Assembly (NCBI GenBank): GCA_964242895.1
Contig: CAXTBN010000015.1
Span: 1 to 47,788, forward strand
DNA: 47,788 bases
DNA from: JASLDZ01 sp964242895
GTDB taxonomy: Bacteria; Pseudomonadota; Alphaproteobacteria; Caulobacterales; Caulobacteraceae
Direction: 5' to 3'
A program made the translations under genes and the position numbers. Below the pieces are notes generated by a model, which was given only the letters and a program-made list of their open reading frames with translations, was not told where the DNA came from and ran no database searches. Below are positions 26,792 through 33,834 of this stretch, in pieces; positions within the stretch are counted from its first letter, which is position 1; every line of letters starts with the position of its first letter.

Positions 26792-28558
26792 TCAGGCCGC
26801 GGCCAAGCCGACTTGCTGCTGTTGGATCTGCAGCACGATGAACTCGGCGGGTTTCACGGGCGCGAACGCGACCTGCACCACGCAGATGCCGCGATCGATG
26901 TGGTACGGCGTGGTGGTCTTCGCGTCGCAGATCACCTGATAATTGTAGAAGGCGCCCTGGCGCGCCAAGTCGCCCATGAAGGCGTTCGTCATCAACCGGA
27001 TCTGCGACCACAGAGCTTCATCGTTCGGCTCGAACACTGCGCTCTTCAACGCGCGGATGAGACTCTCTTCGATGTAGTGCGTGAGGCGACGTACGGGCAG
27101 GTATTTGTAGTCGCTCGACAGGGCGTCGGAGCCGCGCAGCGTCCGCGCGCCCCACACCAGCGGGCCGAGCACGCGGAAGTTACGCAGGCAGTTCACGCCC
27201 ACGGGGTTCAGCTGGCCCTGCTGGCCGTCGCTGACGTTGACCTCCAGCCCGCTGACGCCGCCCAGCGACACGGCCACGCCCGCCGGCGCCTTCCACACGC
27301 CACGGTTCACGTCGTTGCGCGCCATCTGCCCCGCGACCACGCCGCAGGCGGAGGCCGAGGTCACCAGGCCCCCTCTGGCCGGATCGGGCCGCATGATGCG
27401 GGGGAAGTAGACGGCCGTGCACTCCTGCGAGGCCTCGTCGGTGATGCCGAGGTCTGGACCGGGATCGAGGTTTCCGAAGTCGCCCGTGGTGGCGGTCGCG
27501 GTCCAGGACCGCGGGCCGTCGACCACGTAGATCGCGCTGCGTCGGCTGCAGTATTCCGCGGCCTTCCCGTTGACCTCCGGAGATGTGTCGGAATCGCCTT
27601 CAGGCGGGATGCAGAGGATATTGAAGGCGTCCACCTTCTCCAGTGCGTATAGCCCGGTGCGGTTGGACGAAGCGCCGGGGCCGATCAGGTCCTCGTCCCC
27701 GAGGGCGCCGTCCGCCGCACCGTCGGAGAAGGGGGTGGGGTCGGGGGTCTTCTGGGTCTGGTCGGTTGGCGGCTCCGGATAGACGGCGACATCCGCCTTG
27801 TCGGCGGGTGGGTCGGCGGAAACGAGCAGCGACTCCGCCTTCAACACCCGGTCGACGCGACGGGGCGTGTCGGCCGTCGTGAGCATCGCGAAGCGCTCGG
27901 TCGTGAGCTCGCCGCCCGGGGCGGTGTAGAAAACGGTGAGATTGAACGTGTTGGTCACCGCGCCTCCGCGTGCGGCCGCCGCCCTGTCGAACACGCCGTC
28001 CCGGTCAATGCGCACGGTCAGCCGATTGCCCCAGTCGCCCGGGTCGGCGGCCCTGAAGGTCAGGCCGCTGACGGTGATCTTGGCTTTGTCCGCATCGGGG
28101 TCGGCCCCCCCCGGCGAAGCGGAGTCCTTTGCGTCGCCGCCGCTCCCGCCCGTGCCGGACGCCGAACCGACCGTGCTCCCGCGAGCCGCCGCCGCAGCCG
28201 CACGGGATCCAGCGCCTTTGGAGGCGGGGTCAGGGCTCTTTTCGTCGCCGGTGTTCTGACTGGCCCCTTTGGCGTCGGCCGCCCCCGCCGGCGCGGGTCT
28301 GGCGCGCACGATGATCGCCTCGCCGCCGCCGTTGGTGAAGAAGTCCTCCACCGCGTACGACACCGGGCAATCGGCCTGCTGGCCGCCGAAGCGCCGCACG
28401 TAGTCGGCGAAGCTGAAACAGGTGGTCGGCGTGTTCACCGGCCCTCTGACCGTGCGGCCGACGAAGGCGGTCACCGAGGTCGACACCCCCACCACCGTGA
28501 AGGCGCCGCTGGGCGGCTCCTCGAGATAGACGCCAGGGTATGTGGGGTTGGCGGGCAT
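26792..28558 (-). CDS. Contractile tail sheath protein
   Basis: The 588-residue protein opens with the sheath signature TYPGVYLEEPPSGAFTVVGV. It ends with the conserved C-terminal domain (GAFYNYQVICDAKTTTPYHI, DRGICVVQVAFAPVKPAEFI, VLQIQQQ), which forms the strand exchanges that lock neighbouring sheath subunits together. A low-complexity Ser/Gly/Ala/Asp-rich insertion spans about residues 88-158, after EAIIVRARPAP. A purine-rich GGGGGA ribosome-binding site lies about 7 bases before the ATG. As the first gene of the leftward operon it is likely the most highly expressed. Only one sheath gene exists here, whereas Afp and PVC have several. Inference: the insertion is a surface-exposed decoration or flexible loop. 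Confidence 0.95.
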   Translation of the reverse strand: MPANPTYPGVYLEEPPSGAFTVVGVSTSVTAFVGRTVRGPVNTPTTCFSFADYVRRFGGQQADCPVSYAVEDFFTNGGGEAIIVRARPAPAGAADAKGASQNTGDEKSPDPASKGAGSRAAAAAARGSTVGSASGTGGSGGDAKDSASPGGADPDADKAKITVSGLTFRAADPGDWGNRLTVRIDRDGVFDRAAAARGGAVTNTFNLTVFYTAPGGELTTERFAMLTTADTPRRVDRVLKAESLLVSADPPADKADVAVYPEPPTDQTQKTPDPTPFSDGAADGALGDEDLIGPGASSNRTGLYALEKVDAFNILCIPPEGDSDTSPEVNGKAAEYCSRRSAIYVVDGPRSWTATATTGDFGNLDPGPDLGITDEASQECTAVYFPRIMRPDPARGGLVTSASACGVVAGQMARNDVNRGVWKAPAGVAVSLGGVSGLEVNVSDGQQGQLNPVGVNCLRNFRVLGPLVWGARTLRGSDALSSDYKYLPVRRLTHYIEESLIRALKSAVFEPNDEALWSQIRLMTNAFMGDLARQGAFYNYQVICDAKTTTPYHIDRGICVVQVAFAPVKPAEFIVLQIQQQQVGLAAA

Positions 28559-28724
28559 CGGACAGGTCCCCCGTCGCGCCCATCCGTTTCGCGGCCCCGC
28601 GCCGCTCGTGACGGCGTGTCGCGAACGATCAGACGCTAGCCGCGGTCGTTAACCCCGTAATGCGCACTCATCCCACAGGGGAAAACGGCTGACGCGCCCG
28701 GCCCCCCGTGTCCCATTCCGCCCG
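28559..28724. promoter_or_regulatory. Divergent control region between sheath and PAAR genes
   Basis: These 166 bases separate the leftward structural operon from the rightward PAAR-like gene and must hold the start signals for at least the 16-gene run. The segment around 28645-28690 is less GC-rich (GTTAACCCCGTAATGCGC ... CACAGGGGAAAAC), with short facing C-run/G-run arms. I cannot identify a confident -35/-10 pair or a known regulator site. Confidence 0.45.
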
Positions 28725-29111
28725 ATGGGACAGCAGGTGGTCACCGGCGCGCTCGTGGCGTGCTCCTTCGGCGTGGCGCCCGGCCCGCTCAACGCGCTGC
28801 CGCTGGCGCGCGTGGCGGCCCCGGCGCCGGCGGCCACGATCATGGACCATCTGCCGGTATTGAACATTCCCCCCTTCGGCCTGTGCACCTCCCCGGCCAA
28901 CCCGGCGGTGATTGCGGCGACGGCCGCGGCCTTCGGCGTGCCCACGCCCATGCCGTGCCTGCCGGTGACGCCCGCGCCCTGGGCTCCCGGGTCTCCCAAC
29001 GTGCTCCTGGGCGGCGTGCCGTCGCTCAACAACGAGTCGCTGTGCGCCTGCGCCTGGGGCGGCGCGATCGCCGTGTTGGAGCCCGGCCAGTTCACCACCG
29101 AGATCCCGTAG
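28725..29111 (+). CDS. PAAR-like (DUF4280) spike-tip protein
   Basis: The 128-residue product starts MGQQVVTGALVACSFGVAPG and includes AATIMDHLPVLNIPPFGLCT, MPCLPVTPAPWAPGSPNVLL and CACAWGGAIAVLEPGQ, the regular pattern of DUF4280 PAAR-like proteins. Conserved Cys residues (positions about 13, 64, 86 and 108-110) probably coordinate the metal at the tip. Known: PAAR-type proteins sharpen the spike trimer and can carry cargo. This one has no fused effector domain. It is transcribed away from the sheath operon, unlike Afp10/Pvc10, which lie within the run, so its level could be controlled separately. No strong ribosome-binding site is visible before the ATG. Confidence 0.9.
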   Translation: MGQQVVTGALVACSFGVAPGPLNALPLARVAAPAPAATIMDHLPVLNIPPFGLCTSPANPAVIAATAAAFGVPTPMPCLPVTPAPWAPGSPNVLLGGVPSLNNESLCACAWGGAIAVLEPGQFTTEIP

Positions 29112-29431
29112 AGCGATGCTCCACCGCCGCTTCACCTCTGCTCGGGACGGACGGATGCCCGCATCGACAGTCGCGACATGCACCGTCGCCATCACATTGA
29201 CAGTGACGATCGACGGTCTATGGGTTGCTGCGTCGGACTCAATGACTACCGTCGCGCGCGAATGTCTGGTGTAAGCCAGATGTACGTTAGTGACGGTGAG
29301 ACATGCATCGCGCTTTCTCAGGTGTTGAGCGCGAGAGCGTGGGCGCAAGACTATGACTCTGGGCGGATGCGGCACGAGCGCGTCGGCTCTCATAATTCTT
29401 CACACCGCACGACCAAGTCGGGAGCTTTGAG
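29112..29431. promoter_or_regulatory. Intergenic region, likely upstream control of the repeat-protein genes
   Basis: This 320-base segment is clearly less GC-rich than its surroundings. A short rightward frame crosses it but has no coding look. A possible promoter is TTGACA at about 29198-29203 with a weak TATGGG about 16 bases later. A small CTGG/CCAG inverted repeat follows near 29264-29278. These are weak signals. Confidence 0.3.
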
Positions 29432-30208
29432 ATGAAACCGCCTCTCACGCGCGAGGAGAACCTCACCTACGTCGCCATGAGCGAGACGGAGGTGGAGGCC
29501 GGCTCCGCCCCCCGTGGCGCAGCTTCCGAGGGCGTCGTCGTCCGCCTTCCGACGGGGGTGCGATTGACCTTCCCGGCGAGCGTGGCCCGGCTGATGATCG
29601 ACCGCGTGTTCGGCGGGATGGCGGCGCTGGGCGAGCCGCAGCACCCGCCCGGTCAACGACGGGACGCGGCCTCCGGAGCCGCGTCGCGCGAGGAGGCCAG
29701 GTTCACGGAAGCGCTGGACGAGGCGTCGCCCGCCGCCGCCCGCCGCCCGCCGGCCGAACAGCAGCCCGCTGAGCGTCGGGAGGAGCTGAAGGAGTCGCTG
29801 ACGGAGACCTTCGTGGACGAGGCGCAGACGGCGGCTCGTTCGCACGCCGCCGCACCGCACCCGACCGCCGCTCACGAATCCCGCACTCACGCCGCGACCG
29901 CTCCGCCCGCAGAGCGGCGCGAGGAGGTGCTCAGGGAGTCGCTGACGGGCACCGTGGAAGGCGACGACAGAGCCGGCAGGTCGTCACATCCCGCTTCGCC
30001 GCACGCCCCGCCCGCTCATGAGCACCGACCTCACGGGACTGAGGCGGGCGCCGCGTCCGAGCGGCGGGAAGAGGTGTTGAAGGAGTCGGTGACGGAGACC
30101 TTGGTCGGCGAGCGCGGGTCCGTGCGGCCGCCGCCCCCGTTTCCCGACAGCGTTCCCGGTCGTGAGCCCCCACCGCACAGGTCGCGGGAACATCACGAGG
30201 GCGATTGA
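29432..30208 (+). CDS. Unrecognised repeat protein downstream of the PAAR gene
   Basis: The 258-residue product is not assigned to a family. The N-terminal ~65 residues look ordered (VVVRLPTGVRLTFPASVARL, MIDRVFGGM). The rest is hydrophilic and built on three spaced copies of a motif E-R-R-E-E-(V)-L-K/R-E-S-L/V-T-x-T at about residues 114, 161 and 210, joined by His/Pro/Ala-rich linkers, a period of roughly 48 residues. No signal peptide or transmembrane segment is visible. The ATG at 29432 has no strong ribosome-binding site; an ATG at 29477 is an alternative. It follows the PAAR-like gene and precedes another repeat protein on the same strand. Inference: an accessory, scaffold or cargo-related protein of the eCIS, on position only. 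Confidence 0.6.
   Translation: MKPPLTREENLTYVAMSETEVEAGSAPRGAASEGVVVRLPTGVRLTFPASVARLMIDRVFGGMAALGEPQHPPGQRRDAASGAASREEARFTEALDEASPAAARRPPAEQQPAERREELKESLTETFVDEAQTAARSHAAAPHPTAAHESRTHAATAPPAERREEVLRESLTGTVEGDDRAGRSSHPASPHAPPAHEHRPHGTEAGAASERREEVLKESVTETLVGERGSVRPPPPFPDSVPGREPPPHRSREHHEGD
29771..30121 (+). repeat. Three ~145-bp imperfect coding repeats
   Basis: Each copy encodes an ERREE-L-K/R-ES-(L/V)-T-x-T helix followed by a His/Pro-rich linker. The copies start near 29771, 29912 and 30059. Protein-level similarity is clear; the DNA copies have diverged, pointing to old duplication and not to assembly error. Confidence 0.6.
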
Positions 30209-30236
30209 CGCGGCACGCCTCGGGCACGGAGCGGGG

Positions 30237-31874
30237 ATGGACGCCGGGGGAGCGATCGGGGACGCGGCTCGCGAACCCGTAGCCAAGCCTTCGATGTCGG
30301 CTCGGAAGGCTCACCCCCTGCTCGCGCACCTGCCCGAGGACGAGCGCCACAAGGTGCTCGTGACGCTGGACGAGGCGTCGCTCACGGTCGAGGAGTGGGC
30401 GCGCCGCCGCGCGCCGCCGCACCCGGAAAGAGCCGCCAGACCTGCGCGTGCAGCCGCCGCCTCGCAGCGATCAAAGCGCGTCTCCATGTCCGATGCGGAG
30501 ACGGAGGCGCTCGCGGTCGCAGGTGCGGCCGGCTTGGCGGATCGTGAGGCGGGGCGGGAGCACACGGCTTCCCACGCCGCGTCTGCGCCGCGGCCCGTGA
30601 CGGAGCGGGCCCGAGCCGTCGCGGCCGAGCAGGTCGTGGTCGACGAGGTTGAAATCGGCGAGGGCGACACGGTCGAGAGACCGCGCGCCGCCTCGCGCTC
30701 GCGGGAGCGGAGCACTCTCGACGAGGCCGAGGCCGTGAGCGAGGGGGCGACGCACGCTCGCAACGAAGCCCGTGAGCGCGTGCGATCGGCGGGCGCCTCA
30801 GAACGTCTCTCGTCACACCATCGGCGAGCGGCCCTGCGCGCCGCGGCGCTGGCCGGCTTGCCCCTGTCGCTCTGGCTGGAGCAGGCCGTCGTCGCCCAGG
30901 CGCGCGCCAGCGGGGTCACGCTCGGCTTCGAAGCGGACGTGAGCGCCTCGGCTGACAACGAGGAGCAGGCGCGAGACGTCGCGGCGTCGAGCTTTCGGGA
31001 GTTCCCGGCTTACCTGCGACGGCTGCTGATCCGGGCCGCGGCCGCCGCCGATGTTCCGCCCCAGCTCTGGTTCGAACAGGCGGTGCTGGACCAGGCGCGC
31101 CTCGGCGCCACGCAGGCCTGCGCCGCTTCAGAGTCGGACACGTCGTCGGGCCGCCGCGGCGAGCTGGCCGGCGCGGGCGTACGAAGCGTCGACACGGTGG
31201 CCGATCTGCTCTCGGGCCCGCAACGACGCTTGGCGGCGCGAGCCGCCGCGCGGGCCGATCTGCCGACTTCGCTGTGGATCGAGCAGGCCATCGTCGAACG
31301 CGCGCAAGCCGATCTGTGCGAGCCCGGCGAGCCTGCACCGCGGCCTGCGCCTGCGCCTGCCGCATCGACGCGGACCGAGGAGACGCAGCTGGAACGAGGC
31401 TCCTGGCGCGGCGGATCGGGCTGGGAGGTGATCGCCGCGGCCGTCGTAGGCGCCCTGCTGGCGACGGCTCTGCTGCTGCTCTCTCCGCTGTTCGGCCCAA
31501 GCGGAAAGGTCAGCGCCGACGTCAAGCGCGTCTCGGATGCGGCTGGCGTCGCTCAGACGCACGGCGCGCGGACCATGCCGGGCGGGACCAACGTCTCGGT
31601 CGCCACTGTCGTGCTCACGCCGTCGCGGAGCACCGACGTCACCGACCGGGCGCGGAGCGATCGTGTGACGGTCTACCGGGAGATCGATCGATCGCGGTCC
31701 CGCCGCGCCGACGATGTGGGCTCAGCACGCCGCCCGCGCCGCACCGCCGGATGCGGCTTGGACGTCGACTGCCGGCCCATCGAGACCTGCGTCACGTGCG
31801 AACCTGCGAACCTGTACAGCTCCGCTTGGCCACCGTCTGCGTCCGCGCCTCGGCAGATCGATGCGCCAGCCTGA
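30237..31874 (+). CDS. Unrecognised membrane-anchored protein with three LWxEQA repeats
   Basis: The ATG at 30237 follows a GGAGCGGGG ribosome-binding site and avoids overlap with the previous gene; the product is 545 residues. Three related helical modules occur at about 195-228 (LRAAALAGLPLSLWLEQAVV), 260-290 (LIRAAAAADVPPQLWFEQAV) and 328-358 (ARAAARADLPTSLWIEQAIV). Such 'A-x-x-(A/G)-(L/V)-(P/S)-x-(S/Q)-L/E-W' helices resemble the short helical or RHH-like modules seen in alphaproteobacterial localisation proteins; that comparison is tentative. A transmembrane helix lies at about 397-420 (VIAAAVVGALLATALLLLSP). The C-terminal ~120 residues would be on the other side of the membrane and end in a Cys cluster (CGLDVDCRPIETCVTC). 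No signal peptide is present. Inference: a bitopic inner-membrane protein with a cytoplasmic repeat region, perhaps serving the neighbouring injection system. Confidence 0.62.
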   Translation: MDAGGAIGDAAREPVAKPSMSARKAHPLLAHLPEDERHKVLVTLDEASLTVEEWARRRAPPHPERAARPARAAAASQRSKRVSMSDAETEALAVAGAAGLADREAGREHTASHAASAPRPVTERARAVAAEQVVVDEVEIGEGDTVERPRAASRSRERSTLDEAEAVSEGATHARNEARERVRSAGASERLSSHHRRAALRAAALAGLPLSLWLEQAVVAQARASGVTLGFEADVSASADNEEQARDVAASSFREFPAYLRRLLIRAAAAADVPPQLWFEQAVLDQARLGATQACAASESDTSSGRRGELAGAGVRSVDTVADLLSGPQRRLAARAAARADLPTSLWIEQAIVERAQADLCEPGEPAPRPAPAPAASTRTEETQLERGSWRGGSGWEVIAAAVVGALLATALLLLSPLFGPSGKVSADVKRVSDAAGVAQTHGARTMPGGTNVSVATVVLTPSRSTDVTDRARSDRVTVYREIDRSRSRRADDVGSARRPRRTAGCGLDVDCRPIETCVTCEPANLYSSAWPPSASAPRQIDAPA

Positions 31875-32253
31875 TCGCTCGCCGCAGAGCCTGAGGATGC
31901 AGTCTGACCGCTCTGTCGCAGACGTGACGGTCGCGATCGCTCGACGCATCTCGATGGGTCAGCCTGCGCTTGCATCACCGAAGTGCCCACGCCGGGCGAA
32001 AGTCGGGTCTGCCGCGCGAAGCCGACCATCGTGGAAGGCGATCCTGGACGACCTGACACGCGGCGGTCGCAGGGGAGGGGGCGTGCGACCGCCGCCGGCG
32101 GTGGTCGTCGAACGCTCCTGCCGATCGCACCACCCGCGCGCGGGGCGCCCCGCGTGGATCGTCTCCTCCCTGAACGGTGCTCGCTGAGGGAGACGCTTTC
32201 GGCGCGGGCGGTCGCCACACTCTTGTCGTTCCGTCCTGATTGACGAGCGCCCG
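31875..32253. other. Intergenic, no gene seen
   Basis: These 379 bases between two rightward genes contain only shadow frames. No clear terminator or promoter could be picked out. A CGATCGAT-type run occurs just upstream, inside the preceding gene. Confidence 0.35.
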
Positions 32254-33021
32254 ATGGCGCACGTCTGGATCACATGGGCGGTGCTGGCCGCCGCCGCGGT
32301 GTCCCAGCCTCCACCGCCCGCGCCGTGGCTGGCGGGGCGGGACATCGATGAGGCCTACCGCGCGCGCTTCGACGCGTGCGACGCGGCGCCCGACACCGAT
32401 CCGACGGGCTTCCAGGGTCGGCGGGGCTGCGGCGGCGACGCCAACCGGGTGCGCTGGATCCGGCGGCTGCCCGGCGGGGCCGTGGCGTGGAACAGCAAGC
32501 TCGCGGTGGACTTGGACGGCTCGGCCCTGGCCTGCAGCGAGGACCGCGGCCGCATGGACCAGTGCGGCACCTCGCTGATGCCGCCGAACGCCGCCGGCGC
32601 GCCCACGCCCGTGGACGCCGACCGGGTGCCCTACGTGGTGATCCCCATCTCCCGCCCCGGCGAGCCGCGGGGCGAGTTCACGCGGCTGACGGGCGTGGGG
32701 GTCGGCGACTTCGGCGTGGTGATCTGGCGCGGGCGCACCGTGCCGGTGATCGTCGCCGACACGGGGCCGTGGCCCAAGCTGGGGGAGGGGTCGCTGGCCC
32801 TGCATCGCGAGCTGGGCCACGACGAGTGCCGCCGGCGCGACGCCGCGCACGTGTGCCGCGCCGGCTCCGACGACATGGGCAGCATCGAGGGCGACGTGGT
32901 CACCGTGCTGTTCCCCGGCACCGCCAGACCCGACCTCACGGCGGAGACGGTGGAGGCCGTGACCCGCACGGAGGGGACGCGCCTGTGGGCCAACTACCGC
33001 GCCGGAGCCGCCCACGGCTGA
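32254..33021 (+). CDS. Secreted GH75 chitosanase-like glycoside hydrolase
   Basis: The 255-residue protein has a short hydrophobic N-terminus (VWITWAVLAAAAVSQ) that fits a signal peptide. The core carries the GH75 pattern: AWNSKLAVDLDGSALAC, then MDQCGTSLMPP, VPYVVIPIS, VGDFGVVIWRG and VIVADTGPWPKLGEGSLALH. Within the last block Asp169 and Glu178 are nine residues apart, as in the catalytic Asp/Glu pair described for fungal GH75 chitosanases. Known: GH75 enzymes hydrolyse chitosan. Inference: the bacterial substrate could be chitosan or a related amino-sugar polymer. Six Cys residues suggest disulfides after export. The Lgt-like gene follows after 60 bases and may be co-transcribed. Confidence 0.72.
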   Translation: MAHVWITWAVLAAAAVSQPPPPAPWLAGRDIDEAYRARFDACDAAPDTDPTGFQGRRGCGGDANRVRWIRRLPGGAVAWNSKLAVDLDGSALACSEDRGRMDQCGTSLMPPNAAGAPTPVDADRVPYVVIPISRPGEPRGEFTRLTGVGVGDFGVVIWRGRTVPVIVADTGPWPKLGEGSLALHRELGHDECRRRDAAHVCRAGSDDMGSIEGDVVTVLFPGTARPDLTAETVEAVTRTEGTRLWANYRAGAAHG

Positions 33022-33081
33022 GCGCCCGCGGCCCGGCGCCTGTGCTTGCATCCGGCGCGTCGGCGTGCGGCCATCGCGCGT

Positions 33082-33834
33082 GTGATCCACGTCCCCACCG
33101 CGCCCTGGATGCACCCCGTGTTCGACCTCCTGGCGTGGAGCTCGGGCGCGGCGCTCGGGTGGGGCGTGCACCGCTGGCGGCTGCGGGAGGCGGCGGCGCG
33201 GGTCGCCGGGGCGGTGGGGCCGGGCTACTTCGCCGCCCTGGTCGCCGGGGCCGCGCCGGGAGCCTGGCTGGCCGGCTCGCTCAACACGCTGCGGGGCTCG
33301 ACGGCCGTGCTCTCCCACTCGGTGGTGGGCGCGCTGGTGGGGGCGGTGGTCGGAGTGGAGCTCTACAAGGCGGCGCGCGGGGTGAGGGGCTCGACGGGCG
33401 GCGTGTTCGTCGGGAGCTTCGCCCTGGGCTGCGCGGTGGGACGGTGGGGGTGCCTGTTCTCCGGCCTGCCCGACATGACCTACGGCGCGCCCACCGGCCT
33501 GCCCTGGGCGGTGGAGCTGGGCGACGGCGTCGGCAGACATCCCGTCCAGGTGTACGAGAGCCTGTCGATGGCGCTGTTCCTGGCGGCCTGGCTCGCGGGC
33601 CTGGCGGTGCGCGCGCCCTGGGCGATGCGGCGCGGCTTCTACGTGCTGTGCATCGTCTACGGCGCGCAGCGCTTCGCCTGGGAGTTCCTGAAGCCCTATC
33701 CGCGCGTGGTCGGGCCCTTTAACCTGTTCCACCTGCTGTGCGCGGGGCTGGTGGTCTATGGCGTCTGCTTCTTCCTCGGTGATCTCGCCCGCAAGCGCCG
33801 CGGCGATCCCGTCCTCCGCCCCGCCACCGCCTGA
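33082..33834 (+). CDS. Divergent Lgt-family (prolipoprotein diacylglyceryl transferase-like) membrane protein
   Basis: The GTG at 33082 (VIHVPTAPWMHPVFDLLAWS) is preferred, giving 250 residues; an upstream TTG is less plausible. Several hydrophobic helices are visible. Lgt landmarks are GCAVGRWGCLFSGLPD (GR at about 120-121), GLPWAV, RHPVQVYESL (about 152-161) and YGAQRFAWEFL (Arg at about 197), matching the Lgt GRxxN, HPxQLYE and YGxxRF motifs. The usual HGGL is replaced by SHSVVGA, and the Asn and Glu of GRIGNFxxGE are Cys and Leu/Pro. Known: Lgt transfers diacylglyceryl from phosphatidylglycerol to lipoprotein Cys. Inference: a paralogue acting on a lipid, not the housekeeping enzyme. Its 3' end overlaps the radical SAM gene by 77 bases, implying coupling. 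Confidence 0.75.
   Translation: MIHVPTAPWMHPVFDLLAWSSGAALGWGVHRWRLREAAARVAGAVGPGYFAALVAGAAPGAWLAGSLNTLRGSTAVLSHSVVGALVGAVVGVELYKAARGVRGSTGGVFVGSFALGCAVGRWGCLFSGLPDMTYGAPTGLPWAVELGDGVGRHPVQVYESLSMALFLAAWLAGLAVRAPWAMRRGFYVLCIVYGAQRFAWEFLKPYPRVVGPFNLFHLLCAGLVVYGVCFFLGDLARKRRGDPVLRPATA

Noticed and set aside
1486..29111. Prophage interpretation of the phage-tail-like cluster
   Set aside because: No capsid, portal, terminase, lysis or integrase gene; the Pvc15-type ATPase, DUF4255 and DUF4157 genes are eCIS hallmarks.
1486..29111. Type VI secretion system interpretation
   Set aside because: No TssJLM membrane complex or ClpV; the ATPase is Pvc15-like and the sheath is a single phage-type protein, not TssB/TssC.
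29178..29435. 85-codon rightward frame in the intergenic region after the PAAR gene
   Set aside because: No ribosome-binding site, irregular composition and no resemblance to a known protein.
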